In this document: in pieces, positions 18,297 to 27,595 of the stretch
Position numbering within the stretch: the first letter of the stretch is position 1
How the letters are laid out: each line of letters starts with the position of its first letter
Assembly (NCBI GenBank): GCA_002842515.1
Contig: PHDC01000001.1
Span: forward strand, 682,001 to 746,000
Length of the DNA stretch: 64,000 nucleotides
Direction of reading: 5' to 3'
Source of the DNA: Bacteroidetes bacterium HGW-Bacteroidetes-5
GTDB lineage: Bacteria; Bacteroidota; Bacteroidia; Bacteroidales; UBA932
The notes under the pieces: generated by a model
The model's input: the letters and a program-made list of their open reading frames with translations, nothing else
The model's database searches: none
What the model was told of the DNA's origin: nothing
Program-made: the position numbers and the translations under genes

Positions 18297-19297
18297 TACT
18301 TTTTGAAATCACCGATTGTATACGAGAATCCAACGGACAAAATTTCTTTAAACTGCAGCCTCGGAGCAAGCTCTCCATCTTTATTGGCAATGAGAATCTC
18401 ATTGTCATAGATTAGATTTGTCCTCAGATTGACAGAGAAGTACTTGTTGATTTTTGAGTCTGCAAAAAAGTCCCAGTGTACCTTAATGTTCTCGGGTTTA
18501 CCAAGATAGTCGGAGAACAGATTAAGTGTAGTAGTTATATTTAGATTTTTTCTAACCTGATTTTTATACTCCATTTTAAACTGAGCACCTAGCTCCAGCT
18601 TTGTGGCCTGATCTATTTTATTCCCATATCTCACACGGAGCTCTCTTTTCTCGACAACCACAAGATTTCCTGTAAGGGGTGAGAAGTTAAGTGAGATAGA
18701 TTTTATAGGTTTATAATCTACCCCGACACCTAAAGAGAAATAAGCTGGCGCAAACGGTCCCGAAAGCAGTATTGGATCTCTGTTTGCCGGATAGCTGAAG
18801 CCATTTGCCATTTGACTCCTGAAGTTAAACGAGGCAGCGGCAAAAAATTCATTAAAGGCTCTATAACCCAGCTTACTGTCGAAGATAAACTTATCGTCGC
18901 TCTTCTTATATCTGTCTCCAAAAGAGTGGACAAAGCCATAGCCTATCTGTAACCTGTTCTCCCAAAACATCTCCTTTCTCACTGCGTAGTTTCTGTAGAT
19001 ATTTATAAAGGTATTCAAAGCAACATTGTCGTATCCTCCGGATGACCAATTAGTTAAAGAGAGTTGCGAAAAACCTACCTGAAAAAGGGTCCCCCCCTTC
19101 CATCTGCTTGGTGGAGGCGGTGGCGGAACTAGAACCGGGATTTGTATTTTAGAGGCAATAATAACACACAACTCGTGCCCGACGCTCAGCTGCGGAACCT
19201 CCTTAGAGACAACCTCTTTAACTACTTTATCCTGAGAATAGGCAGCATAAGATGTAAAAAAACAGAGTATGGCAGAGAGTAAGAGCTTTTTTAACAT
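18296..19297 (-). CDS. DUF3078-type predicted outer-membrane protein
   Basis: The ATG at 19297 gives 333 residues with a signal peptide (KKLLLSAILCFFTSYAAYSQ); an upstream in-frame start at 19345 would overlap the preceding gene. After a Pro-rich linker of seven prolines (VPPPPPPS) the protein has the segment WKGGTLFQVGFSQLSLTNWSSGGYDNVALN. This is typical of the Bacteroidetes DUF3078 family, predicted barrels ending in an aromatic strand (here LSVGFSYTIGDFKK). No function is established. It sits between an unknown gene and tilS on the same strand. Confidence 0.78.
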   Translation of the reverse strand: MLKKLLLSAILCFFTSYAAYSQDKVVKEVVSKEVPQLSVGHELCVIIASKIQIPVLVPPPPPPSRWKGGTLFQVGFSQLSLTNWSSGGYDNVALNTFINIYRNYAVRKEMFWENRLQIGYGFVHSFGDRYKKSDDKFIFDSKLGYRAFNEFFAAASFNFRSQMANGFSYPANRDPILLSGPFAPAYFSLGVGVDYKPIKSISLNFSPLTGNLVVVEKRELRVRYGNKIDQATKLELGAQFKMEYKNQVRKNLNITTTLNLFSDYLGKPENIKVHWDFFADSKINKYFSVNLRTNLIYDNEILIANKDGELAPRLQFKEILSVGFSYTIGDFKK

Positions 19298-19334
19298 TAA
19301 AACTTCGTTTAGAGATGGAACAATTAAAAATATA

Positions 19335-20033
19335 CTAATCTTCAAGAACGTCGTCAGAGTTGAATTTGAATCCCATCCTCTTACCTGTCTGCAGTTTGGC
19401 GCTTTCGATTTTATCGTTTATCTGCTCTACACTTGCAACTTTCACCAAATCAAAAGGGGGAACCAAAAGGTCGAAGGACAGGGTGTATAAAATTGCACTC
19501 TCTACAATTCCGACCAACTCCTCTCTCCCCAGCTGCTTTTTACCGAATGTCCCAACCACATTATCCTGCTGCTTTTTACCCTCAACCAGGAAATGTTTAT
19601 CCTTGTTTATAAAAATTCTTGCAACCAGATATCCCAAATCGTCCGGTCTGTTATATTTAATTGAATCTGAGAGAAAGTTGTATACGCTGATAATTCCGCA
19701 GAAACCTCTGTTCGGATCTTTTTTAAGATAGTCACTCTTCCATACCGGGTGATCTCTGTCAAAGATAAAGGTATCTGAGTGCATACTAAAGATTAGGACA
19801 TCATCTGCAAATTTAAGTTCTGCCTCAAATTTTCCCCGGTCCCGGTACTCCAGACGGATTCTTCTGTCATTGCTATCCAACAAATCGTTGAGATCGTTGC
19901 TCATCTCATTGAGAATCTCTTTAATCTGGTTAAAGAGCTCCATTGAGTGGTTAAAAACCTGCAGCTTGATTTGAGACTTGCTGTTGAAACCTGCCAGAAT
20001 CTCTCTCTGTCGGGACGGTAAATCTGTTGACAT
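19335..20033 (-). CDS. Conserved hypothetical cytoplasmic protein
   Basis: I do not recognise this 232-residue protein. I use the ATG at 20033; a GTG one codon upstream is the alternative. It has no signal peptide or membrane helix. The N-terminal third is helical (FNHSMELFNQIKEILNEMSNDLNDLL); the middle is beta-rich with many Asp/Phe/Lys residues (FDRDHPVWKSDYLKKDPNRGFCGIISVYNF), and the C-terminus contains PPFDLVKVASVEQINDKIE. It stands between proS and the DUF3078 gene on the same strand, with gaps of 54 and 37 bases. Confidence 0.6.
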   Translation of the reverse strand: MSTDLPSRQREILAGFNSKSQIKLQVFNHSMELFNQIKEILNEMSNDLNDLLDSNDRRIRLEYRDRGKFEAELKFADDVLIFSMHSDTFIFDRDHPVWKSDYLKKDPNRGFCGIISVYNFLSDSIKYNRPDDLGYLVARIFINKDKHFLVEGKKQQDNVVGTFGKKQLGREELVGIVESAILYTLSFDLLVPPFDLVKVASVEQINDKIESAKLQTGKRMGFKFNSDDVLED

Positions 20034-20087
20034 CACTCTTTATTTTGTTGTAACTGTTAATTAATATCGTTTGTAAAAATAAATATT

Positions 20088-21563
20088 TTAATACGCTCTT
20101 GCAAAAAATACTCTCCCTTTTGACGGTTTTCCGCTGTAAACACAAAAACCGCTCTCCTGCTGTTCCTCCTCCATCGGAATGCAGCGGATGGTTGCTTTTG
20201 TCTCCTCTTTTATCCTCTCCTCACTCTCTTTTGTTCCGTCCCAGTGGCATAAAAGAAAACCACCCTCCTCAATCTTTGTCTTAAAGGTGTCAAAGTCATC
20301 TACTTTAAAGGTGTTCTTAATCCTAAAATCCAGAGCTTTGTTGTATATATTCTCCTGTATATCATCCATTAGAGAGAGTATATACTCCTCAACCCCCTGC
20401 TGCTCTCTTGACTCCTTGGTTAAAGTGTCTCTGCGAGCAACCTCGACAGTTCCGTTTTCAAGATCTCTCGGCCCGATGGCAACTCTCACAGGAACCCCCT
20501 TAAGCTCCCACTCTGCAAACTTAAAGCCGGAACGAAGGTTATCTCTGGTATCTATTTTAACGGTAAGACCAAACTTCTCCAGCCGAACCTTCATCTCACC
20601 CATCTTTTCAACTATCTTGTCATTCTCCTCCTGTGTCTTGAAAATAGGGACCATAACCACGTGAATAGGTGCAAGTTTTGGAGGAAGCACTAACCCGTTA
20701 TTATCGCTGTGAGCCATAACCAAAGCGCCCATCAACCTGGTTGATACTCCCCAGGATGTTGCCCAGACGTACTCCAGACCACCCTCTTTGTTTGCAAACT
20801 GAACATCAAATGCCTTGGCAAAGTTCTGTCCCAAAAAGTGGGAAGTGCCTGCCTGAAGAGCTTTTCCGTCCTGCATTAGGGCCTCAATACAGAGAGTCTC
20901 CAGTGCACCGGCAAATCTCTCGCTCTCGCTTTTCTTACCCACTATAACAGGCATAGCCATATACTCCCGGGCAAATTTTGCATAGACCTGAACCATCCTC
21001 TCGGTCTCCTCAATGGCCTCCTGGCGGGTTGAATGTGCCGTATGTCCCTCCTGCCACAGAAACTCTGCAGTCCTTAGGAAGAGGCGGGTTCTCATCTCCC
21101 AGCGAACCACATTTGCCCACTGATTGATAAGCAGAGGAAGATCTCTGTAAGATTTTATCCAGTTTTTATATGTGCTCCAGATTATTGTCTCCGAGGTTGG
21201 TCTTACTATGAGCTCCTCCTCCAGTTTGGCATCCGGGTCCACAACAACTCCGGGACCATCCGGATTTGCCATAAGACGGTGGTGGGTAACCACTGCACAC
21301 TCTTTTGCAAAACCCTCAACGTGTTCGGCCTCCTTGCTTAGAAATGACTTCGGAATAAACAGTGGGAAATAGGCATTTACGTGCCCTGTCTCTTTAAACA
21401 TCTTGTCCAGCTGAGCCTGCATCTTCTCCCAAATTGCATATCCGTAGGGTTTGATAACCATACACCCCCTCACGGCAGAGTTCTCTGCAAGATCTGCCTT
21501 TGTTACCAGATTGTTGTACCATAGTGAATAGTTCTCCTCTCTTCCTACAATCTCTTTTGCCAT
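20088..21563 (-). CDS. proS: Prolyl-tRNA synthetase, archaeal/eukaryal type
   Basis: This cytoplasmic class II synthetase charges tRNA(Pro) with proline. At 491 residues it matches the short ProS form without the bacterial editing insertion but with a C-terminal extension, as is usual in Bacteroidetes. Recognisable parts are the N-terminal [17 protein letters not shown], motif 2 region [24 protein letters not shown], the substrate-binding RPTSETI, the anticodon-binding domain ([10 protein letters not shown]) and the C-terminal RVFFARAY ending. The ATG at 21563 faces the serine-rich lipoprotein gene across 118 bases. Confidence 0.96.
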   Translation of the reverse strand: MAKEIVGREENYSLWYNNLVTKADLAENSAVRGCMVIKPYGYAIWEKMQAQLDKMFKETGHVNAYFPLFIPKSFLSKEAEHVEGFAKECAVVTHHRLMANPDGPGVVVDPDAKLEEELIVRPTSETIIWSTYKNWIKSYRDLPLLINQWANVVRWEMRTRLFLRTAEFLWQEGHTAHSTRQEAIEETERMVQVYAKFAREYMAMPVIVGKKSESERFAGALETLCIEALMQDGKALQAGTSHFLGQNFAKAFDVQFANKEGGLEYVWATSWGVSTRLMGALVMAHSDNNGLVLPPKLAPIHVVMVPIFKTQEENDKIVEKMGEMKVRLEKFGLTVKIDTRDNLRSGFKFAEWELKGVPVRVAIGPRDLENGTVEVARRDTLTKESREQQGVEEYILSLMDDIQENIYNKALDFRIKNTFKVDDFDTFKTKIEEGGFLLCHWDGTKESEERIKEETKATIRCIPMEEEQQESGFCVYSGKPSKGRVFFARAY

Positions 21564-21669
21564 TTTTATTGATTTAATATTATAATTTGCTACTTATTAT
21601 GTGCTATATGGTATGATTTTTGAGTACATTTGCAATGAAGGCACAAAAGTACAAAATAATTTAAAACAC

Positions 21670-21675
21670 AGGAGG
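21670..21675 (+). promoter_or_regulatory. Strong Shine-Dalgarno site fixing the lipoprotein start
   Basis: AGGAGG lies 6 bases before the ATG at 21682. Such a perfect site is unusual in this window and decides between this start and an in-frame upstream start at 21601. A TACATTTG element at 21625-21632 could be the -7 region of its promoter, but no TTTG lies at the right distance. Confidence 0.7.
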
Positions 21676-21681
21676 TGCAAG

Positions 21682-23181
21682 ATGAAAAACACAATTACAA
21701 TTATTGTTCCTATAATACTGGGATTGATTCTTAGCTCTTGCGGAACCACAACCAGATATGCATCTTCTACATATGAGGATGCCATCTATCAAAAACCGTC
21801 AGCAAACGGTTACATTGTTGTTAACACAGAGAGTGACTCAAAAGTAGAGATCTTAAAGGGTAAAACCAAAGAGTCTAACCGTGCCATAATCAACGGTAAG
21901 GTTGTTGAGGCAGCCTATGTGGATGAAAACGGCAATGTGAACATAGATATTGATGATATGGATGAGAAGACCTATCTCATTCTAAACCCCGGTGAATCTT
22001 TTGAAGAGCGGCTCACAAAATTTGAGAACCCTCAGTACCAAATAAATATAACCTACTCTTATATGGATTTTGACAATCCTTGGTTCTGGGATTTTGGTTA
22101 CTCTTCATTTTGGAGAATGAGAAGAATGCATAATGTGTATAGTCCGTGGTACTCATATTTTATGAGCCCTTGGTTTAGTAGTGGCTTTTACGGATACAAC
22201 CAGTACTTTATGGATCCTTTTGCAGGCATTAACTATATCTGGTGGAACAGATATAATATGATTAACTCTCCTTGGGACAGCTACTACTCCTCCTGGTACT
22301 ATCCGGGCGAATCATACGGATACTGGTACTTCAACTGGAATGACCCGGAGAGATATCGTTACACCAGCTCCAGAGATTTCTATTACGGTCGCAGGGAGAG
22401 TGCAAGATCAAACTCATCTTCCTCTTCAAATGTGGCAATGTCCGGCGGCTCTTACATAAGACGCAATAATAGCACCGCCAGAGTAGAGCAGGTTAGAGGT
22501 GATAGATTCTATACAGGGGATATCAGCTCAACAGAGAGTATGTTCAGGAGAGATTCCAGGTTTGAGGGGTACGGCTCCACAACTAATAGCCAAACCCGAG
22601 AGGTGAGTGGACAAAGAAGAGGCAATACAGAATCTGCCTCAAGAGTAGAGCGTGAAAGCTCTTCACGCAGAGGAAGCGAGATAACCCGTGGCACAGAGGT
22701 AAACAGAGGTTCAAACAACTCACAATCTTCGGTAAGACGCAGTAACAATCAACAGACCGTGAATTCGGGCACAGTTAACAGAAGCACAGGCACAGTTAAT
22801 AGAAGCTCCGGTACAGTTAACAGAAGCACAAGTACAGTTAACAGAAGCACAGGTACAGTTAACAGAAGCTCCGGCTCTTCTACAAGCGGAAGCTCAACAA
22901 CAAGAGGAAGTTCACAGAGAAGAGATGATGTAATCTCATCCAGCAACTACAGGCCATCAGAAAACCAAAGGAGCAGCTCCTCCGGTAACAACTCATATAG
23001 CAGAGGCTCCTCCTCAACTTCTAACAGCAGTTTCTATAACAGCAACCCTTCAAGAAGTTCGGTCTCTACACCGCCGGTAAGCAATGCGGGGTCATCATCT
23101 TCGTCATCTTCATCTTCTTCAAACACATCAAGCAGCAGCTCGAGCAGCTCCTCAAGCAGCGGAAGTTCATATCGCAGGTAA
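21682..23181 (+). CDS. Serine-rich repeat lipoprotein with aromatic middle region
   Basis: The 499-residue product has a lipoprotein signal with lipobox LSSC. A folded part of about 110 residues follows, then an unusual stretch rich in Tyr, Trp, Phe, Ser and Pro (about 130-240), and then about 260 residues dominated by Ser, Arg, Asn and Thr. The tail includes five copies of the 7-residue unit GTVNRS(T/S) and ends in long serine runs. The tail is likely disordered and possibly surface-exposed or envelope-spanning. The family is not known to me. An OmpP1/FadL-like gene follows by 14 bases and is probably co-transcribed. Confidence 0.7.
   Translation: MKNTITIIVPIILGLILSSCGTTTRYASSTYEDAIYQKPSANGYIVVNTESDSKVEILKGKTKESNRAIINGKVVEAAYVDENGNVNIDIDDMDEKTYLILNPGESFEERLTKFENPQYQINITYSYMDFDNPWFWDFGYSSFWRMRRMHNVYSPWYSYFMSPWFSSGFYGYNQYFMDPFAGINYIWWNRYNMINSPWDSYYSSWYYPGESYGYWYFNWNDPERYRYTSSRDFYYGRRESARSNSSSSSNVAMSGGSYIRRNNSTARVEQVRGDRFYTGDISSTESMFRRDSRFEGYGSTTNSQTREVSGQRRGNTESASRVERESSSRRGSEITRGTEVNRGSNNSQSSVRRSNNQQTVNSGTVNRSTGTVNRSSGTVNRSTSTVNRSTGTVNRSSGSSTSGSSTTRGSSQRRDDVISSSNYRPSENQRSSSSGNNSYSRGSSSTSNSSFYNSNPSRSSVSTPPVSNAGSSSSSSSSSSNTSSSSSSSSSSSGSSYRR
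22768..22872 (+). repeat. Five in-frame copies of a 21-bp tandem repeat
   Basis: Units of 21 bases, each encoding (G/S)TVNRS(T/S), run five times in frame inside the serine-rich lipoprotein gene. Differences between copies are few, mainly AGCACA versus AGCTCC in the last two codons and one AAT for AAC. This is a site where copy number could change by slippage without breaking the frame. Confidence 0.9.
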
Positions 23182-23195
23182 GTATTGAAATTATT

Positions 23196-24728
23196 ATGAA
23201 AAGATTATTATCTATTATTATTGCAATAGTAGTTACAAACACTATTGTCGCTCAGAATGCCTTTGACGCACTAAAATTCTCTCAAATCAGGTACGAAGGC
23301 AGTGCAAGAACAATTGCAATGGGAAATGCTTTTGGTTCTCTCGGAGGAGATACTTATGCAATGAGCATTAACCCTGCATCATCTGCAATCTACCGATACT
23401 CTGAGTTTACCTTTACACCCTCACTGGGTTCGAACAGTACAAATACAAACTATCTCAATAACAGGGAGAGTGAAAAATGGACACGAATAGGGATATCAAA
23501 CCTGGGGTTTGCAGGCTCTATAAAGATTGGTAACAGCCCGTATGGACTTAAAAGCATAAGCTTCGGGGTAGCAGTAAATAAGCTAAACAACTACACCTCA
23601 AGATCATATACCAGCGGTTTAAATGCCAACTCCAGCTGGTTAGGCTCTCTTGCAGACGGGTTAGGCGGAATCTTTAACGGAGATTTGGACATTAATGACC
23701 AGTGGAATCCATTCTACGACTTCCCTCAGGCATCCTGGAAAGAGATTCTCTCCTGGAACTCAAACCTGCTGGACCCTCTTCCGGACTCAGATTATGACTA
23801 TATAGGCGCAACCGAAAATATATCCGGTCAACAGATTGTACTTGCAGGCGAGCTCAAACAGGAGTTCTACCGCGAAAGAAAGGGAAACCTATCTGAGATA
23901 GTCTTTAATGCCGGGGCAAATATCTCGGATAAACTATTTTTCGGAATCAATCTGGGGATGCAGTCAATAAGTTTCAACGATTATCAGAAATATTCCGAAA
24001 GTGCTGTTAACCCTGCACTCTTCGACTCAAAATTCTCATCATTCTCTCACCTGTTTGAACAGAATTCAAATGGTGTGGGGTTGAATGCAAAATTTGGATT
24101 TATCGCTCTTCCTTTTGCCGGGCTAAGAGTGGGTGGAAGTATATCAACACCAACCTGGCTTTTGATGTCGGACCAGTGGGAGGAGACAATAGATGCCCGC
24201 TACTCAGACGGTTATAAAAGCAAGATTCTCTCACCTGTGGGCGAGTACAACTACAGAGTAACATCACCATTCAGGTGGAATATCGGAGCATCATATGTAC
24301 TTGGTAAGTTTGCCATTATAAGTGTAGATTACGAAGGGGCAGATTACTCCAAAATATTAATGATGAGCGAGTCTTTTGACAAATATGAGTTTAACACAGA
24401 GAATAAATATATTGAGACAAACTTCCAAGCCGCAACCAACTTAAGAGTGGGTGCAGAGGTGAGACCTATGGATTTTCTTGCCCTCAGAGCAGGATACTCC
24501 AAATATGGTAATCCGGAAAAGAGCTATGGCTACGAAATGGAGTACATCTCCGGTGGAGTCGGGTTCACCTCCAAAGGGGGTACTTTCCTGGATTTAGGCT
24601 TCCAGAAATTACTGCAAAACAGTGAAACTTACTCTCTTTATTCCGATTATACCAACCATACTGCCCCGGTAGGGAATATGGATATCTCCGGATGGAAATT
24701 CCTTATGACACTTGGATTTAGATTTTAG
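23196..24728 (+). CDS. OmpP1/FadL-family outer-membrane transport protein
   Basis: This 510-residue protein has a signal peptide (SIIIAIVVTNTIVAQ) and the N-terminal plug-like segment of the FadL/OmpP1 family as found in Bacteroidetes: GSARTIAMGNAFGSLGGDTYAMSINPASSAIYRYSEFTFTPSL. Many amphipathic strands follow, including LRVGAEVRPMDFLALRAGYSKY and GGVGFTSKGGTFLDLGFQ, and it ends with an aromatic residue (MTLGFRF), as expected for assembly by the BAM machinery. Family members carry hydrophobic compounds across the outer membrane; the ligand here is unknown. Its stop overlaps that of the convergent wbqC gene by 4 bases. Confidence 0.85.
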   Translation: MKRLLSIIIAIVVTNTIVAQNAFDALKFSQIRYEGSARTIAMGNAFGSLGGDTYAMSINPASSAIYRYSEFTFTPSLGSNSTNTNYLNNRESEKWTRIGISNLGFAGSIKIGNSPYGLKSISFGVAVNKLNNYTSRSYTSGLNANSSWLGSLADGLGGIFNGDLDINDQWNPFYDFPQASWKEILSWNSNLLDPLPDSDYDYIGATENISGQQIVLAGELKQEFYRERKGNLSEIVFNAGANISDKLFFGINLGMQSISFNDYQKYSESAVNPALFDSKFSSFSHLFEQNSNGVGLNAKFGFIALPFAGLRVGGSISTPTWLLMSDQWEETIDARYSDGYKSKILSPVGEYNYRVTSPFRWNIGASYVLGKFAIISVDYEGADYSKILMMSESFDKYEFNTENKYIETNFQAATNLRVGAEVRPMDFLALRAGYSKYGNPEKSYGYEMEYISGGVGFTSKGGTFLDLGFQKLLQNSETYSLYSDYTNHTAPVGNMDISGWKFLMTLGFRF

Positions 24729-25357
24729 AGAAAATACCTGGAGTGTGGCCCCTCATTAAAGAGCAGGTCAATAACAGAAAGATTGGCAAAAAAACCAAAT
24801 TTATGGGCGAATACCTGATGGTATCGCCCTTTTTCATCTTCACCGGCAAAAGGAGATACTCTCTTCGGATGTATTTTCTCTCTGAAATCACTAATAGTAA
24901 GATCTTTTTCAGTATCGCCCTCTTTTAAAAATTCATCTGTAAAATTGATGTTTGCAGGCAGATTCAACAGCTCCAGCAGACAACTTATCAGATCTTTATT
25001 GAATTCAAACAGATGGTCATACTCTCTGGTGTAAAAAGGTAGAAGATCCTGCTGATAGTGCTCAAAATAGGGTGAAGATTTGTATGCAGATAAAATTGCC
25101 CGCCAGTGTTGACTCTGCCACCTTTTAGAGTTATCTACTCTTATCTCTTTGATTGGGATAGAGAATCCCTCACTTCTGACAATGGGGATGTGTAAAGATA
25201 GAGGGCCGTTGGCACTGTAAATGCAACAACGGCTCCTGAATGACTGTTTTTGAAAATTTTCCCACTGTTCAATTTTCCAATCTGCAAAAGTGTTTATCAC
25301 CCGGAAGTAGTCTGTCGGAGGAAGATATGCAGTTGAAAGAATTGCTGTACTACTCAT
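24725..25357 (-). CDS. WbqC-family protein
   Basis: The 210-residue protein has the WbqC-family pattern: an N-terminal AYLPPTDYFRVINTFADWKIEQWENFQKQSFRSRCCI, then SLHIPIVR and the central VDNSKRWQSQHWRAILSAYKSSPYFEHYQQDL. WbqC-like proteins occur in polysaccharide and glycolipid clusters and are thought to act in acylation or glycan modification; the reaction is not settled. I use the ATG at 25357, which overlaps the end of lpxA by 8 bases; a TTG one codon upstream is possible. Position at the end of the lipid A cluster supports an envelope-lipid role. Confidence 0.85.
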   Translation of the reverse strand: MSSTAILSTAYLPPTDYFRVINTFADWKIEQWENFQKQSFRSRCCIYSANGPLSLHIPIVRSEGFSIPIKEIRVDNSKRWQSQHWRAILSAYKSSPYFEHYQQDLLPFYTREYDHLFEFNKDLISCLLELLNLPANINFTDEFLKEGDTEKDLTISDFREKIHPKRVSPFAGEDEKGRYHQVFAHKFGFFANLSVIDLLFNEGPHSRYFL

Positions 25358-26141
25358 CAATAGATTTACCGCCGCCTCTAATTATTCCCCTTTTTGAAGA
25401 TCTGATGAAATCTACTATGGCCCTCTTTTCCGGGGTCTCCGCAAAAGTTGCGTCTACCTCGTTGCAGGCATCAGATGTGTTGAGCCCTCCGTTGTATATC
25501 ACCTTATAGATATCCCTTATCTCATCAATTTTATCGTTGGAAAAACCTCTTCTTCTAAGCCCTATAACATTCACACCTCCAAATGAGAGAGGTCTTCTGC
25601 CTGCGACAATATAGGGTGGAACATCCTTTCCGACCATTGAGCCACCCGAGAGCATAGAGTGTGCTCCAATTCTTGTAAACTGGTGTGCGGCGGAGTGACC
25701 TCCAATAATTGCATACTCATCTACATCGGTAACTCCTGCTATTCCCACATAACTTACCAAAACAACGTTATCTGCAATTATGCAGTCGTGTGCAATATGA
25801 GAGTATGACATAATCATACACCCATTTCCGACTTTAGTAACTCCCCTTCCGCTCTTTAGAGTGCCTCTGTTTACGGTAACATACTCTCTTAAAATAGTAT
25901 TATCTCCAATCTCAACATAGGTAACCTCCCCCGAGAACTTGTAGTCCTGAGGCTCACCTCCGATTATTGCCCCGGGATAAATCTTGCAGTTTTTGCCGAT
26001 TTTTACATTATCCAATATTGTGGCGTGAGGCCCTATCCAACATCCATCTCCAATCTCCACATTTCCTGCAATATATGCAAATGGTTCAATTGTAACGTCT
26101 TTGCCAATTTTGGCATCCGGATGTATATAAGATTGATTCAT
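25350..26141 (-). CDS. lpxA: Acyl-ACP--UDP-N-acetylglucosamine O-acyltransferase LpxA
   Basis: LpxA performs the first step of lipid A synthesis, adding a hydroxyacyl chain to the 3-OH of UDP-GlcNAc. The 263-residue length is typical. The left-handed beta-helix is visible as repeated hexapeptides (IEPFAYIAGNVEIGDGCWIGPH and onward). The catalytic histidine is His118 in SHIAHDC, equivalent to E. coli His125. The C-terminal helical part has NVIGLRRRGFSNDKIDEIRDIYK. It follows lpxC-fabZ by 13 bases and overlaps wbqC, fitting one lpx operon. Confidence 0.97.
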   Translation of the reverse strand: MNQSYIHPDAKIGKDVTIEPFAYIAGNVEIGDGCWIGPHATILDNVKIGKNCKIYPGAIIGGEPQDYKFSGEVTYVEIGDNTILREYVTVNRGTLKSGRGVTKVGNGCMIMSYSHIAHDCIIADNVVLVSYVGIAGVTDVDEYAIIGGHSAAHQFTRIGAHSMLSGGSMVGKDVPPYIVAGRRPLSFGGVNVIGLRRRGFSNDKIDEIRDIYKVIYNGGLNTSDACNEVDATFAETPEKRAIVDFIRSSKRGIIRGGGKSIDE

Positions 26142-26154
26142 ATAAATAAATTAA

Positions 26155-27549
26155 TTACTTATTTTTAATAACCTGAGCAACCAAATCTGCTTCACAAGCC
26201 AATGTGTTGCCTACATAAACTTCTCCCTTCATATAGACTAAAGATCTTCTCATAGGTGCAGTCAGGGTGAGTTTAATAACCAAAACATCTCCGGGAACAA
26301 CTTTTCTCTTAAACTTTGCGTTATCTATCTTTGCGAAATAGGTAGAGTACCTCTCCGGCTCATCCAAATCGTTCATCACCAATATTCCTCCCACCTGAGC
26401 CATAGCTTCAATAATTAAAACACCCGGCATAACCGGCTCATCGGGGAAATGGCCGATAAAGTAGCCTTCGTTAATTCCAACAGTCTTAATACCCACAACC
26501 TCCTCTTTATTCATCTGAATTATTCTGTCTACCATCAAAAACGGAGGTCTGTGAGGTAGAAGTTTCTTAATTCCATTAATATCAATTACCGGTAGAGCAT
26601 TTGGGTCGAATTGCGGAATCTCCTTAGAGTTTAAAGTTTCGTTTGCCATTTTTTTGATAATTTTTGCTATTTCTGTATTAATTTTATGTCCTGGTTTATG
26701 GGCAATTACCCTCCCTTTTATCCTCACTCCCGAAAGCGACAGATCTCCTAGCAGATCCAGTAGTTTATGCCTAGCGCACTCGTTCGGAAATTTTGGCTCC
26801 TTTATATTTACATATCCACTCTCAATACTATCAAATTCTCGTTTTCCGAAGATCTCCTGAAGTTTTTCAGACTCGGTGGCTGTGAGCCCCCTCTCTGCTA
26901 TAACAACCGCATTGTTTAGATCTCCCCCTTTAATGAGGTTGTTTTTTATGAGAGGCTCAATGTCGTGTAAAAAAACAAAGGTCCTGCAGCAGGCTATCTC
27001 AGTTGAGTAGTTTACACTGTTATCAAATTTTGCATACTGATTACCCAGCACTTTAGAGTTAAAATCTATCATAACCTCTGCACTGAAGTTATCATCCGGA
27101 TAGATTGTTATCTCAGACCCACTCTGCGGCTCTTTGTAAAAGATCTTCTCCTTTACCGTTAAATAACATCTCTCCTCCTGCTGCGCCTGTGTTCCGTCTG
27201 CCCATATTGCATCTGCATAAGGGGCCGCGCTTCCGTCAAGAATCGGAATTTCGGGACCATCTACCTCAATTAGTGCGTTGTCGACTCCAAGTGTCCAAAG
27301 AGCAGAGAGTATATGTTCAACTGTAGAGACTAACTCCCCTTTATGCTCTAATACTGTCCCCCTCTGAGTGTTTGTAACATAGTTGACAGAGGCGCTAAAT
27401 GGAAGTGAACCCTCAATATCGCTGCGTCTTATTTTTATACCGTGGTTCTCACCTGCAGGTAATATTCTCATCAAAACACTCTTTCCGGAATGTAACCCTC
27501 TCCCCTCAAATGTATATATCTTTTTTAGAGTCTGCTGTTTATCCTGCAT
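26155..27549 (-). CDS. lpxC/fabZ: Bifunctional LpxC deacetylase / FabZ dehydratase
   Basis: This natural fusion joins UDP-3-O-acyl-GlcNAc deacetylase (lipid A) with 3-hydroxyacyl-ACP dehydratase (fatty acids). With the ATG at 27549 (464 residues) the LpxC zinc ligands fall at His79, His261 and Asp265, and the general acid at His288 (HKPGHKIN). The FabZ part (from about 318) has LLPHRPPFLMVDRI and GHFPDEPVMPG with His367 and Glu381. The upstream in-frame start at 27579 only adds ten residues and shifts the His79 numbering. The fusion is typical of Bacteroidetes and couples the two pathways competing for hydroxyacyl-ACP. Confidence 0.97.
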   Translation of the reverse strand: MQDKQQTLKKIYTFEGRGLHSGKSVLMRILPAGENHGIKIRRSDIEGSLPFSASVNYVTNTQRGTVLEHKGELVSTVEHILSALWTLGVDNALIEVDGPEIPILDGSAAPYADAIWADGTQAQQEERCYLTVKEKIFYKEPQSGSEITIYPDDNFSAEVMIDFNSKVLGNQYAKFDNSVNYSTEIACCRTFVFLHDIEPLIKNNLIKGGDLNNAVVIAERGLTATESEKLQEIFGKREFDSIESGYVNIKEPKFPNECARHKLLDLLGDLSLSGVRIKGRVIAHKPGHKINTEIAKIIKKMANETLNSKEIPQFDPNALPVIDINGIKKLLPHRPPFLMVDRIIQMNKEEVVGIKTVGINEGYFIGHFPDEPVMPGVLIIEAMAQVGGILVMNDLDEPERYSTYFAKIDNAKFKRKVVPGDVLVIKLTLTAPMRRSLVYMKGEVYVGNTLACEADLVAQVIKNK

Positions 27550-27595
27550 ATATTCCAAGTGGTTTAGAACAGTTCGCAAAGTTAGAAAATTTCAC

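Noticed and set aside
21625-21651. Facing TACATTTG and CAAAAGTA elements between proS and the serine-rich lipoprotein as a bidirectional promoter
   Set aside because: Both match -7 elements but neither has a TTTG at the right -33 distance, and the transcripts would cross each other. Too weak to claim.
22768-22872. Regular repeats resembling a CRISPR array
   Set aside because: Units are contiguous without spacers, 21 bases long, in frame and encode a peptide repeat inside a lipoprotein gene.
23085-23175. Serine codon runs that might be a sequencing artefact or simple-sequence noncoding DNA
   Set aside because: They continue the reading frame, use mixed serine codons (TCT, TCA, TCG, AGC) and end at a proper stop.
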